The translations under genes were made by a program, and so were the position numbers. From Balamuthia mandrillaris (lineage: Eukaryota > Discosea > Longamoebia > Balamuthiidae), in assembly GCA_031835245.1 (NCBI GenBank), contig JAVKOQ010000177.1, forward strand, positions 1 through 64,000: a DNA stretch of 64,000 nucleotides. The letters run 5' to 3'. This document shows, piece after piece, positions 30,750 through 41,966 of this stretch (position 1 is its first letter; each line of letters opens with the position of its first letter). The notes under the pieces were generated by a model that was given only the letters and a program-made list of their open reading frames with translations, was not told the origin of the DNA and searched no databases.

Positions 30750-32661
30750 TCACTGTTGTTGAGAACGTCGGACCATCTCTTCCAATTGAGCCAAAATGAC
30801 ATCAAACTGAGGTCTTCGACTCTCCTCGCCGTGCCAACATTCTTGCATCAACCCGACATAGGATTTGTAGTTGCTCTTAAAGCCTTCATCATCTTGCTCG
30901 CCGTTGTTGATCATTCGTTGAGCTTCTTCGGCGGAAGGAACCGGTGGTCGTTCTCCGTTGGAGTGAACACGAACGATGATGTCGCGAAGAGCAAAGCCCT
31001 GAAATGGAATTAAGCCAGTAATGATCTCCCACATTACTATACCAAACGAATAAACGTCTGACTTGGTGGTCGGTTTGTTATCTGGTGGTGTCCTGTTGTG
31101 TTTGGTCAACATTGGTTTGGTCAACAAGTACAAAAGAGAAACAACCAAAGAAAAACAAATAACAAAATTGCGATACAAACAGAACGTAACAGAAAGGGGG
31201 AAAAAAGGTACCACTTCAAGGTACAATTATACGTAGTACCATTATCTCGAGCTGGACGAACGGTTCTAGAGCCTTGCAACTGGAGAAAAGCGATTAAGTT
31301 ACATAAATTCAGAAAGCTAAAAGAGGGGTAAGAAACGGACCGGTTTGGAAATGCCAAAGTCGGCTACTTTTGCTCTATTAAACTCATCGATCTGTTGTCG
31401 TCAAAGTGAGTTTACAAACATTTAGGAAGACGAGCAGTAGAATAGACAAGCAAGCAAGCACGAACCAAAATATTAATACTTTTAAGATCTCTATGAAGAA
31501 TGGGCGGCTTGTTGTGATGGAGATAGTTCATTCCTATCCGAAAAACACGCGTATTAGAAATAAATGCCAAACTTAAACAACGCAACCCATTAAAAAAAAC
31601 AAATGTACCTCTAGCAATGTCCCTAGCAAACTTTAGACGTGTCAGCCAAGATGGCTTTTCTCGTTGTATGCAATCATGAAGGTTGCCTTTCTCTGCTAGC
31701 TCGGTGATGAAGAAGATGTTCTGTTTTATTGAACAACTTGCTCCAAGAAACTGAATCACATTCGGATGCCTCAACTCGCTTCAAAGAAGAGCATGAATCA
31801 ACATCAATTAGACGGTTTAAAGAGATAGAATAGAAGATTACCTCATCATATCAATCTCAGAAACAAAGGTACGGAGCTCATCTTCTCTGATATAATTCTT
31901 TAACTTTTTGATGGCCACCACAAGTCCTCTCCATGTTCTGTTAGGAGAAGGCAGAAATATAAAGGCGCAGAAAAAAAAGAAATAATCAGTTTCAGTTGTG
32001 AAGATGAAAAAAATGGGTTCTTACCCTTGATATACTTCTCCACTCATTCCGTCTCCAATTTTACGTTGAAACTCTACTTCACAGGGTTCTATTTCCCAGC
32101 CTTTTTGCCCTCTTTTCTGAAGGATTCGTATGAGAGCAAGTTAAGCGAATTAAAGATACTGAATAGAAAAGCTAACCCTAATTTCATCTGAACCAAGGCT
32201 TGATGGTTGTGACTCGCTGCGCGTAAGGGTGAGAGATGAGGTGGAGTTTTTGCCAGATGAAGACAATAGAACAGAGCGGCTGCGCGAAAGAGACGGAGAC
32301 GAAGAGGGAGAAGAAGCAGGAACAAATGCCACCTTCTTTTCTTCTTCTTGTGAGGGAAAGAGAGAAGAGGATTGATGTGGTAGTTGGTGAAGCGAAAGAG
32401 AGTGGCTTCTCAGTAGTTCTGCTTGTAATGCAGGATCCTGATATCTTTCTGTGAGTAACGAATAACGACGGAAAGAACGGAAAGTACAAACTTGAATTTC
32501 AAGTGCAGCCTCTAAACTGCCTTTATCGACCGTTACAAGTTGCCGTAGAGGAATATTGAACTGTTTTACTGTCCGCAACAAAGCCAACAATCCTCTTTCT
32601 TTGAGCCAGTCCGCTACCTCTATGGATTCATAATAGAAAACAATGATCAATAGAAAGAGGA

Positions 32662-32705
<44 letters not shown>

Positions 32706-34295
32706 ACTTTCTTCCTTGCGCAACATGTAAAACACTCTGTTCAATCCCAGTTGTTTTGCCATAGTGCTGGCAGTACGCCCTTGCCTGTCCTTCAACGTGG
32801 TATCAATGCCATGCATCGTAAGCAGCGTTATCAACGAACAAGTCATCGTGATGTCTTGTTTTTCTCCGGAGGAGAGAATGACGAGGTGCAGTGGTGATGA
32901 CCCGTTCTCTGTCACCATATTTGGGTTGGCTCCATTCTTCAAGAGTAGCTCTGTTCCAAGTACATCACCTGTTGTTTTTTAAAAAACAACGTATGTCAAA
33001 CAGAGAAAGCAAGGAGTAAAGAATACTCAAACACAAAGAACGAAGTAACTGAAATAGGAATTAGGAAAGAAAGGAAGAAACAAACCATGAACACGAATGA
33101 CGGCTCGGTGTAACGGCGTTTCGCCCCAATTATTTTGGGCGTTGATGTTGCTGCCTGCCATTACCAGCAAATCAAATAGGAAGATATAGGATGTACATTT
33201 AGCAAGTGTGAACTTAGCCATGAAGTAATGCAACGCACTGTTGCCATCTTTGGTTCTTGCATTGTAGTCCAGCCACTTGCCTGAGCACGAAGAAAAACAT
33301 GACAAGTAAACAAAAGAAATGAGAAGCAAGAAGAAAGAACGAAGAGAAAATAAAGAAGCTGACATGAAAGAAAATGACAGGATAGAGGAATGACGACTGA
33401 GAACGCCAGAAAGGAGGGATGGTTACCTCGTGGAGAGCTCTTTCGTACAACGGGAACATTACTCGATGAACTCCAAAGTGAAATGGTGGTACCTCTGCTT
33501 CGCTTCACAGCGCCTCGGTCATCGTTTGACAATCGTAAAGATGGCAAGGAAGATGAAGAAGACCCGGAGGAGGTACTAAAGTCGCCAATAAACTCATCTC
33601 CGTCCTCTACGTTGTTATTGCCAGAGCTCATCATATCAAATATCAACAACGCTTTTAAAGTTTGTACATCGCCGCTGTAACATGCACAATGCAATGGAGT
33701 CCAATCATTCTTATCCCTTTGGTGGCATTACAAAAGAAAACGGAATGAGAAACGAATGCGGGAAGAAAGGCAAGAGAGCGAGCAAGCGAAGAAAACACAA
33801 AGCTGAAAAGAGAGAAGAGAAGAGAAACATAGACGAGAGATGAGAAGAAGAGAACCTTTTGTTGGGGTCAGCACCAGCTTCCAATAAGACTTGAACACAC
33901 TTAGAACTTCCCTTTTGACAGGCATAATGCAGCGGATAGGTACAAACTTCAGGCAACAGCTCATTCACGAGTTCATTTGAGCTAGAAGAAGACGACGAAG
34001 GCGCCTTTGAGAACAGAAAGGCAGAAGCGTTGCTGACTGCTCTCTTGCCGCGTTGAATGTAACGACTACGGCGTAAAAGCTTTTTGAGGGCCTTGTTCTC
34101 GTCCTCGTCGACGTAGTTCAGAAGCAGCTTTTGGTCCCTTTCCTTCTTGTGCCTTTTGTTGGTTGTTGTTTTCTTGTATGCTATCACTTCTTCTTCTGCA
34201 GTTTCTATTTCTATGTCTCCCGCCTCTTCCGTGTTGTCTTCTGCTAGTTCGAAAGAACGAACGAGGTCTTCCAAATGCAGTTTGATCTGGGTCAT
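30750..34295 (-). CDS. ankyrin-repeat TKL protein kinase
   Basis: Twelve exons (minus): 34295-33856, 33716-33427, 33280-33086, 32968-32708, 32619-32177, 32116-32025, 31937-31842, 31778-31609, 31533-31466, 31391-31341, 31279-31212 and 31092-30750, giving 838 residues in frame. The N-terminal half has ankyrin repeats (YPLHYACQKGSSKCVQVLLE, DWTPLHCACYSGDVQTLKAL, WGETPLHRAVI, SSPLHLVIL) separated by Ser-rich insertions. The kinase domain has IGDGMSGEVYQG (P-loop), VVAIKKLK (Lys), LHRDLKSINIL (catalytic loop), VADFGISK (DFG) and KSDVYSFGIVMWEI. This TKL-type arrangement resembles other ankyrin-kinases of protists and animals. The APE position reads PPD, a departure from consensus. Ser/Thr kinase activity is inferred; the pathway is unknown. 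Confidence 0.92.
32660..32701. repeat. (GA)n in kinase intron 4
   Basis: About 40 bp of GA on the plus strand, CT on the sense strand of the kinase gene. Confidence 0.85.
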
Positions 34296-34725
34296 TTTTA
34301 TTTCTGTAACGCATGCGGAGGAAACAATAAACAGGTAAGGAAGAGAGTAAACAGTGGATGGAAGGACGAAGAAAACACCAGCAAAGAGAGAGGGAGAGAG
34401 AGAGACCAACCGCAACAACTGTTCGTTACAACCGGCAAAGTTAAATGTTTTGGTGGTTTGTTGACTGACACAAACTTAAAAAAGAAACCAAAACAAAACG
34501 AACGAAACTTCAACAGAACAAACACAGCTGTTCGGTTTTCTTGTGTTGCTGTTTCTTCTGTCTATGCAAACGATTTCGACCAATACGATTTCAAATAATC
34601 GTTAATCATTAACATATCACCAATAAATTTTCAAAGATCATGATTTAATGCTTCCAATAGAATTCCATTCCAAATAATTTAATGAATTAAATAAGGTGCC
34701 GCTTGGGCTATGGCACCAAAAAAAA

Positions 34726-36727
34726 TCACCGATGAGATTGCCGCAAAAGCTGCGACACCTGGCTCAACGTTCCGTTATTGGGGGCTGGTTCTAGGTTAAG
34801 TATCTCGGCTAGCATGTTGTAAAGGTGGATGTTCTCAAAGGCGTCTACACGAAGACCGCCGCTTTGAAAATGAGGACCTCTCGCCACAAATATGCCAAAC
34901 ATATCCTCATGAGTGTTGAGATATCCATGCGTTCCTCCCGTAAAGATTTCGTCCTTGTTTTTCGGCGTCCTTTATTGTTCACATGAGGAACAAATAAGTA
35001 AATGAGAGAGAGAGAGAGAGAGAGGGCTCATTTTTGACCAGCTAACAAAGAGGATGAGGAGAAACGCAAATAAAAATCTACCTGATGGACCATCCCAAGT
35101 CAGCAATGCCAACTAGAGGGGGAATACGATCGTTGGAAGAGTAATGGAGCTCCTCCGGCATCTCCTCCTTTCTGAAGATAGTAATGTTAGGATGAACGCC
35201 GACCAGCACATCCAACAGAGCTTCTGTCGTTTGCGGAGAGGCTGGAAAGAGCCCCATAATGGGAGTGCTGTCCACCACTTTGGTATTTCCCCCGTTCGCT
35301 GCGATAGCTGAAGATATATCGATCACTCTGTCATTGCTTACCGAAGTCATTCCATGATCCGATCTATATCACGACTAAAGTTAAGGAGAGTAAACTGAAA
35401 AGAAAATAGAGGGAAGACGAGAACAAGAGCAAAAAGACAAGACAAATGGAGGATCGTACACAACGATGATGTCAGTAGTTTCTTCCAATCCCAGCTCTCT
35501 CAACCCATCCAACAGGTCTCCAATATAGCCATCCACCTCGAGAATAGCCGCAGCAACTTCATCCGAGTCAGGTCCATGCTCATGTCCCATCCAGTCCACT
35601 CTCTCGAGGTATAGCGTTACCAAAGAGGGTCGTTGTTGCTCCGAAAGAGACAACCATTCCAACACTTGCTCGATGCGTTGTGAAAAGGGAAAGTATGCAT
35701 CGTAGGCTTTATAATAACTCGGTCTTTTTTCTTTGATCTCAACCTCCGATCCTGGCCTTAATTGTGTAAAAAGAAAGGAAGACAAAATAAGAAAACAAAC
35801 AAAGAAAAGCGCGAACAAGGTACCAGAACATCGTGGCAGCAACAACATTTTGCATCTCAGCAGTGATCCAAATGGGCTCTCCGCCCCACCAACGCCCATT
35901 CGTCATGGAGTCAGCATCACCCAGAGAGAATGTGGCGTTCAACGATGGATCAAAGAAGCGGTTGGCCACTATCCCGTGCGACTCTGGATAGAGTCCGGTC
36001 ACGATGCTGTTTTGTGTTAATGGTGAGATATCAAGGCGGCGCACTGATCGTAAGACAAAGACTAAGAAAATAACAGTTAAACAAACAAAAAAGAAGACCT
36101 GTAATGGTTGGGAAAAGTTTTGGTTGGGAAACAAGGAATGAGGCCATCCGCATAAACGCCACCCTTCATGAGGGTATGCAAAGTGGGCGAGGTGGCCTCC
36201 GCTCGTCGAAGGTACTCTGCTCGAAAGCCGTCCAGAGAGATGAGGATGACGGTGGTGGCATTGGAGGAAGGGGTTGAAGGGCCGTCGTCGTCAGAGTCTC
36301 GAGTAGCGACCCGCCAGCCGGCCACAGCGATCACCAAAACGGTCAACAGAAACACCGAAAGAGAAATGAGAACGCAAGTTCTTTGTGGGTTGGTCTGTGT
36401 GGGTTTTTTATTTTTTGAGGTTGATGAATGTTGTGTACAAGGAATAGAAAAGGGAGGTTCGTTTACCATATGCCTCCAAGCGCTGAAGCAACCCCTATCG
36501 CTATTGAAGTAGAGAGGCTCCCTGGCGAGGGGACTGCTGCTTCTGGGCGAGTTTCCATCGTCAAAGTCGTCCACCTCCAAATCGGTGAACGATGCCTCCT
36601 CTTGGTCGTGATGCTTTTGTTGTTGTTGCTTCGTTCGTTTGTGTTGCAAATGCTGGGAGAGGTTCTCCTCCTCCTCCTCCTCGCTGCTGCTGCTGCTGCT
36701 GCTGCGGAATGCGTCCAGCTCCATCAT
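34726..36727 (-). CDS. ENPP-type ectonucleotide pyrophosphatase/phosphodiesterase
   Basis: Exons (minus): 36727-36099, 36006-35824, 35756-35460, 35363-35082 and 34969-34726, giving 544 residues. The N-terminus is cytosolic and rich in Ser, Glu and His/Gln, with a membrane anchor at about 117-137 (VLISLSVFLLTVLVIAVAG) as in type II ENPPs. Catalytic features are the metal Asp in LISLDGF (166), the nucleophilic Thr in PTKTFPNHYS (204), SIVTGLYPESHGI, LYLERVDWMGHEHGPDS, VSDHGM and GTHGY. It should hydrolyse extracellular or lumenal phosphodiester or pyrophosphate bonds of nucleotides or lipids. Intron 1 contains a copy of the AAGGCGGCGC terminal motif of the Fanzor element, and intron 4 a GA tract (35004-35024). 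Confidence 0.93.
36033..36070 (+). repeat. TIR-like motif in ENPP intron 1
   Basis: Begins AAGGCGGCGCACTGATCGTAAG, shortened here to its first bases AAGGCGGCGC and GATC..TAAGA in common with the left TIR at 29351. It lies within the 92-bp intron 36098-36007. No partner TIR is seen within the intron, so it is a lone end or solo remnant. Confidence 0.45.
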
Positions 36728-37154
36728 TATGGTGGTGTCTTTCTTTTCAACTCCTCTGCACCCCTAATATGTTGATCATTAAGGAGCACCATTTACCGCA
36801 TATTTGGAATTCTCTCCGCTTACACTCATAGCTGGGGGGCAACAGCGAACCCCCACCTATTATTAGAGCCCCCTCTTCCTTGTCTTGATTATTCTGTGCT
36901 GCGGACGCACGCAGGCGGCAAGCGGCGTTTACCCCGTCCGTACTACCAGGAGGAGGAGGAGGAGGAGGTGGAGGCCAATCATCCTCTCTTGCCTATGCTG
37001 CAAGAGTTGTCTTTCTCTGTTCTGATGTTTTTATTGGGTTGTTCGCTGCTGGTAGCTCCCGGTAACAGAGAGGAGCCCTCCTTTCATTCAAGACCCCCTT
37101 TATATATGTGTACAACGCACGGGGCGGTTCAACGCGATGAAACAGGAGAAAGCT

Positions 37155-37856
37155 TCACTTGGCCTTGGCCCAACTCAACAGCAAGCCCAGCGCAAAGAAG
37201 ACGGTGCTCCACACCAACACGTTGGACGAAAGACCTAGGAAGGCAGAGTCGTCCGAAGAAGAAGCGGAGGAACCGCCGTGCGCCAGCAAAGCACGTTGAC
37301 CTTCCTCCACGGCTTGGTCCCACCTCCACTTGGCCAAGCTCACACCGGGCCACACGCCCTGCACGAACTGCTCAAAGTAGAAAAGGCCGTCCTCCTGTCT
37401 CAGCACAGCACAAGCTTGTTTCCAAGTCACGCCGTCACGGACGCTTTCGGCCAGCTGAATGCCCGCCCCTTCCAACGCCTCTTTGGCTTCGTCTGCAAGG
37501 CGGTTGTCGCTGAGGTAACAGAAGGTGAAGGGGATGCGGTGGGTTCGATTGCTGTACAATTCGGCGATGCGGGTGGCGTCCAAGCCATCGTTCTTGGAGA
37601 AGAGGAGCTGGCCCTCTTCCACTTGGCCCACAAAGAAAAGACGAAGGTAGGCCGTTTGGTTGCGGTTGCTGAGGTGCCTGGCAAGGTAGGCCTCGGCGCT
37701 AGAGGAAGACTTGGGGTTGGCCACCACCACCTCGGTTCTGGAGGGCACCAGTTTCAACAAGCTTTGGAGCTGCTGCATGGACTCATTCTCCTCGTCGGCA
37801 CTGTGGCCCAACAGAACCAGCACAGAGTCTCGACTGAGGTTCAAGAATTCAACCAT
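37155..37856 (-). CDS. predicted tail-anchored protein of unknown family
   Basis: Intronless, 233 residues, starting at ATG 37856. The C-terminus has one hydrophobic segment (VLVWSTVFFALGLLLSWA, residues about 212-229) followed by KAK, the form expected of a tail-anchored membrane protein. The cytosolic part has an alternating beta/alpha look (SVLVLLGHSAD, TEVVVANPKSSSSA, YLRLFFVGQ, IPFTFCYLSD), possibly Rossmann- or thioredoxin-like, but no catalytic Cys pair is present. Family not recognised. The 36728-37154 gap on its far side shows no gene. Confidence 0.75.
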   Translation of the reverse strand: MVEFLNLSRDSVLVLLGHSADEENESMQQLQSLLKLVPSRTEVVVANPKSSSSAEAYLARHLSNRNQTAYLRLFFVGQVEEGQLLFSKNDGLDATRIAELYSNRTHRIPFTFCYLSDNRLADEAKEALEGAGIQLAESVRDGVTWKQACAVLRQEDGLFYFEQFVQGVWPGVSLAKWRWDQAVEEGQRALLAHGGSSASSSDDSAFLGLSSNVLVWSTVFFALGLLLSWAKAK

Positions 37857-38161
37857 GTTCTTCGTCGTTAGCTCGTTTCTGTTCTGTTTGTTCGTTTTGT
37901 TCCCTTTTGTTCGGGGCGTTGCGCAGGAGCTCTTATTAATTAAGCGGTTGCCTCCCTAGGAGAAACGCACGACAATAACTGAAGACGCAACGTAAGAGAC
38001 GAGCCGGGAGGACGCTATATTCGTGCTGGTTGCTCTGCCACGTGTCTTTTTCCCTCTTCTTTGTCTTTTCCTTCTCCTTCTCTGCTTTACTCGCCTGTTC
38101 TGGTGTTTATTGCCTGCTCCTTTCTCTTCCTCCTTATTTTTCTGTCTCTCCGTCTCGCTCG

Positions 38162-38208
38162 CTCACTCACTCACTCACTCACTCACTCTCTCTCTCTCTC
38201 TCTCTCTT
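38162..38208. repeat. (CTCA)n(CT)n microsatellite
   Basis: Six CTCA units followed by CT. It lies in the intergenic stretch 37857-38573, where nothing else is recognisable apart from the TATA box near 38471. Confidence 0.9.
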
Positions 38209-38470
38209 CTCTGATGGCTGGGGTGCCTATTTCCCCGTAAGCATCCATCAGCCAGCGTCTTGATGGCGGCGCATTCTCACGTGAAATTTTGTAGTTTTAA
38301 AATGAGATTTTAGCGCAGCACCCAATGAGAAGCTAACGTTACACGGCGAAGTTTCAGCAGAATGAACAACAAGCGAATGAGACCCCTATTTTAGCCTATG
38401 GATATGAACTTCGAGGAGGAGGAACCACTTACAAAAAAACACCTTCCATCTTTGGTGCTGCCCCTTCAAC

Positions 38471-38478
38471 TATAAATA
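38471..38478 (+). promoter_or_regulatory. TATA box of the YDGGN-repeat gene
   Basis: TATAAATA in a CAACTATAAATATC context, 95 bp upstream of the ATG at 38574. The leader that follows is A/C-rich with repeated CAACAA, typical of a highly expressed short 5' UTR. Confidence 0.7.
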
Positions 38479-38573
38479 TCTTCTTAAAGCAGAGTAGCTC
38501 AAAACACCAAAAAACAACAAAACAACTTCAAAGCAACAACAACAAACAACTTTCAACGTTACGCACGACAATC

Positions 38574-39665
38574 ATGAGAGGCAACCAGCTTAAGCTCGCG
38601 TTGGTCGTCTTGTTGGTGGCTGCTTTTGCTTCTGCAGCCCTCAGCACCAAGTCGCCAACTAAGAGGAACTACAACGGCGGCAACGTCTATGACGGCGGCA
38701 ACATCTATGACGGTTATGATGGTGGAAACGTCTACGATGGAGGCAACATCTATGATGGTGGCAACATTCGCTACGATGGTGGCAACGTCTATGACGGCGG
38801 AAACATTCGCTATGACGGCGGAAACATTGGTTACGATGGTGGCAACGTCTATGACGGTGGCAATGTCTACAATGGCGGCAACACTGGATATGATGGTAGC
38901 AACGTTTATGACGGTGGCAACGTCTATGATGGTGGTAACATCGGCTATGACGGAGGAAACATTCGCTATGACGGCGGAAACATTGGTTACGATGGTGGCA
39001 ACGTCTATGACGGATATGATGGTGGCAATGTCTACAATGGTGGCAACATCGGCTATGACGGAGGAAACATCTATGATGATGGCTACGATGGCGTCAACAT
39101 CTATGATGGTGGTAACATCTACGACGGTGGCAATGTCTACAACGGCGGCAACAACTATGATGGATATGATGGTGGCAACGTCTACGATGGCGGAAATGTC
39201 TATGACGGAGGAAACATCTATGATGATGGATATGACGGTGGCAACATTGGATATGATGGCGGCAATATCTACGACGGTTATGACGGTGGCAACATTGGAT
39301 ATGATGGCGGCAACGTCTATGACGGATATGATGGTGGAAACGTCTACGATGGAGGGAATGTCTATGACGGAGGAGATATTGGCTATGATGGTGGTAACAT
39401 TGGTGACGGCAAGGATGGAGGAGACGTTGACGGTGGAAAACACCATGATGGCAATGGCGGCAACATTGGTGATGGCAAAGACGGAGGTGATGTAGACGAT
39501 GGCAAACATCACGATGGCGACGGCGGCAATATTGGTGATGGCCACGATGGAGGAGATGTGGACGATGGCAAACATCACGATGGAGAAGACTCCAAAGAAA
39601 GCTCTGATGATAACCATGGCGATCACAGCTCTGCTCGCACTATGCGCCCTTTTTGCTTCTTCTAA
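38574..39665 (+). CDS. secreted YDGGN-repeat protein
   Basis: Intronless, 363 residues. A signal peptide (LKLALVVLLVAAFASAAL, about 6-23) is followed by a short basic stretch. More than 30 copies of a pentapeptide YDGGN with Val or Ile next (variants GYDGGN, YNGGN, YDDGYDGG) then occupy about residues 35-285. Residues about 285-345 are Asp/Gly/His-rich (GDGKDGGDVDDGKHHDG), and the end is RPFCFF. The composition (Gly, Asp, Asn, Tyr) and absence of Cys in the repeats suggest an extracellular matrix, cyst-wall or adhesive protein able to bind cations; this is inference. Repeat units differ at synonymous sites, so the array is not freshly amplified. The opposite strand is also open over this span, but only because of the repeat. 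Confidence 0.85.
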   Translation: MRGNQLKLALVVLLVAAFASAALSTKSPTKRNYNGGNVYDGGNIYDGYDGGNVYDGGNIYDGGNIRYDGGNVYDGGNIRYDGGNIGYDGGNVYDGGNVYNGGNTGYDGSNVYDGGNVYDGGNIGYDGGNIRYDGGNIGYDGGNVYDGYDGGNVYNGGNIGYDGGNIYDDGYDGVNIYDGGNIYDGGNVYNGGNNYDGYDGGNVYDGGNVYDGGNIYDDGYDGGNIGYDGGNIYDGYDGGNIGYDGGNVYDGYDGGNVYDGGNVYDGGDIGYDGGNIGDGKDGGDVDGGKHHDGNGGNIGDGKDGGDVDDGKHHDGDGGNIGDGHDGGDVDDGKHHDGEDSKESSDDNHGDHSSARTMRPFCFF

Positions 39666-39700
39666 ACCAAGCAAAAAGCCGCCCATTCCCTCTTTTTACC

Positions 39701-39729
39701 TTCGTTGTCCATTGATCTTAGCGCCGCCG
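39701..39729 (-). repeat. TIR-like motif downstream of the YDGGN gene
   Basis: TTCGTTGTCCATTGATC followed by TTAGCGCCGCC matches the right TIR of the Fanzor element (30536-30573) with one 9-bp gap. It lies about 40 bp after the YDGGN stop codon. No matching left end was found. Confidence 0.5.
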
Positions 39730-39831
39730 TACCTTTACCCTTGTTTTGATAATCTTTAATTATCAATGTTTGATTTTCTATTGGCCAGTAAATATACTTT
39801 TTTTGATTTCTAATTTGCACCCATGACATGA

Positions 39832-39844
39832 TTTCCCGCCAAAA
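39832..39844 (+). promoter_or_regulatory. E2F-like site
   Basis: TTTCCCGCCAAAA, identical to 29430-29442 and matching the E2F/DP consensus TTTSSCGC. It lies about 240 bp upstream of the coiled-coil gene start at 40080, hinting at cell-cycle control. Confidence 0.4.
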
Positions 39845-40079
39845 GATAGCGAGGCTTTTAGGTTGTATTGCGAAAGAAAAAGCAAAGGAAGACTGGGGTG
39901 CTGCTACGTGCAAACTACCGCTTGTTTTCTTATTCCAAGTTAGCAGCAACGACATGACGCCCGGGCGCTACATTTTTTACCCACTTTTGTTTTTCTTTTG
40001 TTTGGCGAAGGAAAAAGTGTAGCAAGAAAGTAGCGCAGTTTCTTTTCTGGCAGAACGATCGAGGAAGACACAGAAACGA

Positions 40080-41935
40080 ATGGAAGAGGTCAGAGGAGAA
40101 CGAGTCAATGACAAAGGAGTGATTGATGGTATGGAGGGGGAGGTGGAGGTGAAAAAAGAAGAGGAGGAGCTAGCGATAGGCGTAGGCGAAACGGTTTTCG
40201 GTCAAGACAAAGAGAACATAGAGGATGAGAAACAACAACCAACAACAGTTCTGACAACACCAAACGAAAGAGAGACGCTAGAGGAAATCAAAGCTGCTGA
40301 TGCTACTACTCTTACCAACGACCCCAACAGAAAGCCAGGTTTGATTTCCTTCCCCGCTCTCACTCATTGCTTGGTATTAATCGATCTTTCTCAGCCCTGT
40401 TAAAACCTGTTTCTATCGCACTGCAAAGACTACGGAAACGACTACCTCAAGGTGGACCTCCAACCTTGCCAACCCAACTTCAAAACCAGGTACCTTTCTC
40501 TCCAGCTTTGTGTTGGCCTTCGCTGTCCTCTGATGTGTTTACGTTATCCCACCACAGCATTCTCCCTTGTTCCCTTCTTCTATCTGTTCGCAAGCTCCTT
40601 CTTCGTCTCCATCTCTCAGCTTTGTACCCTCAGAACATGCGCCTTCATTACTTGGTGATGTCCCAAACACTGCCAACCAGATTCAAGATAAAACCGTGCG
40701 TTTCCACTGCTTTCTCTTTTCGTTCCAATTATCTCTACTATCACTTCTTATCGCTCGGATCAAGATAATTATTTACTACCTTCTTGATATGCTCTTGCTT
40801 CTCTTCCCACTCTCTCAGTTTTTTGTTTATCCTAATTTTGTTTACAGGCAGGTGATTCGATAGTCGTCCAACACAAGAGAGGTGATGGCCGTGCTACAGA
40901 ATCGACTGTTGTTGAACAACCAAAGCGAAGCAGTTCTTGGGTGCACGTGTTGCCTTCCCATCCTTCGTTCGAGTTTTGTTCCTTGAATTTTGCCAAAGTA
41001 CAAAACGAACTACTTGCATTGAGCAAAGAGAACCAAGAGCTCAAGGTGAATACACAACCCTATTGCTTCTTTCCCCCTCTGCTCACATAGCACACAAATA
41101 GGACAAGTTACGTACAAAGAAAGAAACTACCAAAGAACTCAAGAGCAAGTTGCACTCCCGACGGAAAAACAAAGGAGAAAAAGGCGCAGATGATGCCTCT
41201 AGCCCCTTGACTCTAGAGCTTAAAGCTCAAAGAAAACGAGAAAAGCGCTTGCTGCTGGAAGAACAGCAACGTAAAATTATGGAAGCCAAAGAAGAAATAC
41301 GCATGGTAAGCAAAGAGAGAAGAACAATGAGCAATAAGACAGAAAATAAGAAGTTGGAGTGCAAATACAGCAAGACTAATTATTTTTGCGATATTCACCC
41401 AAGTTGCAACAACTTGTGCGGCAGGAAAAGGATGCGAAGTTCCAACTGGAAGAGGAGCTCCAAGAAGCGCAGATTAGAGCTTCGTCTAGAAGCGAGTATA
41501 TAGAGTTTTTAAAGGTATCATTCATTTTTTTTGCATTCTTTCTTCTTGCTACAATGTTGAACGAATAAATTGACAGAGCTCCCAACTGGCAATGGAAGAG
41601 AGGTTGGAACAAGCAGAAACGCGATTGAAGGAGGCGACCACAAAGCTGATTACTAACGAAGCTTTGGTAGAGAAGTTTGAACAGAACTTTGCCCAAGTTG
41701 AGAAACAACTGAATGAAGCCCGACTTGTTTATGAATGTGAACAAAAATCAGGTTTACTTCCTTGCTGTTTTCTCTCTTTTGTAGTTCTTACTTCTTATTT
41801 GTTTTTTCGTTATTCGCCAGTGGCCCATTTGAAAGACACCCATGCAAAAATGTTGCACACTTATCAAACGAGTCAAGGTTGGATAAAAAACTGCCCGTTC
41901 TTTCTTCTATCTCATAATCTCACCATAACGCCTCT

Positions 41936-41966
<31 letters not shown>

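Noticed and set aside
32450-32520. Possible intron in kinase exon 5 (CAA|GTTTGT ... CACAG|)
   Set aside because: Only about 60 bp and its removal shifts phase away from the downstream frame; continuous reading is consistent.
36390-36480. Possible intron in ENPP exon 1 (ATG|GTAAAC ... CACAAAG|)
   Set aside because: Removing it would break the frame into the membrane anchor; the continuous exon keeps the ENPP frame.
38559-39686. 375-residue minus-strand ORF opposite the YDGGN gene
   Set aside because: Ile/Val/Ala repeat mirror of the sense array; no signal peptide, promoter or independent motif.
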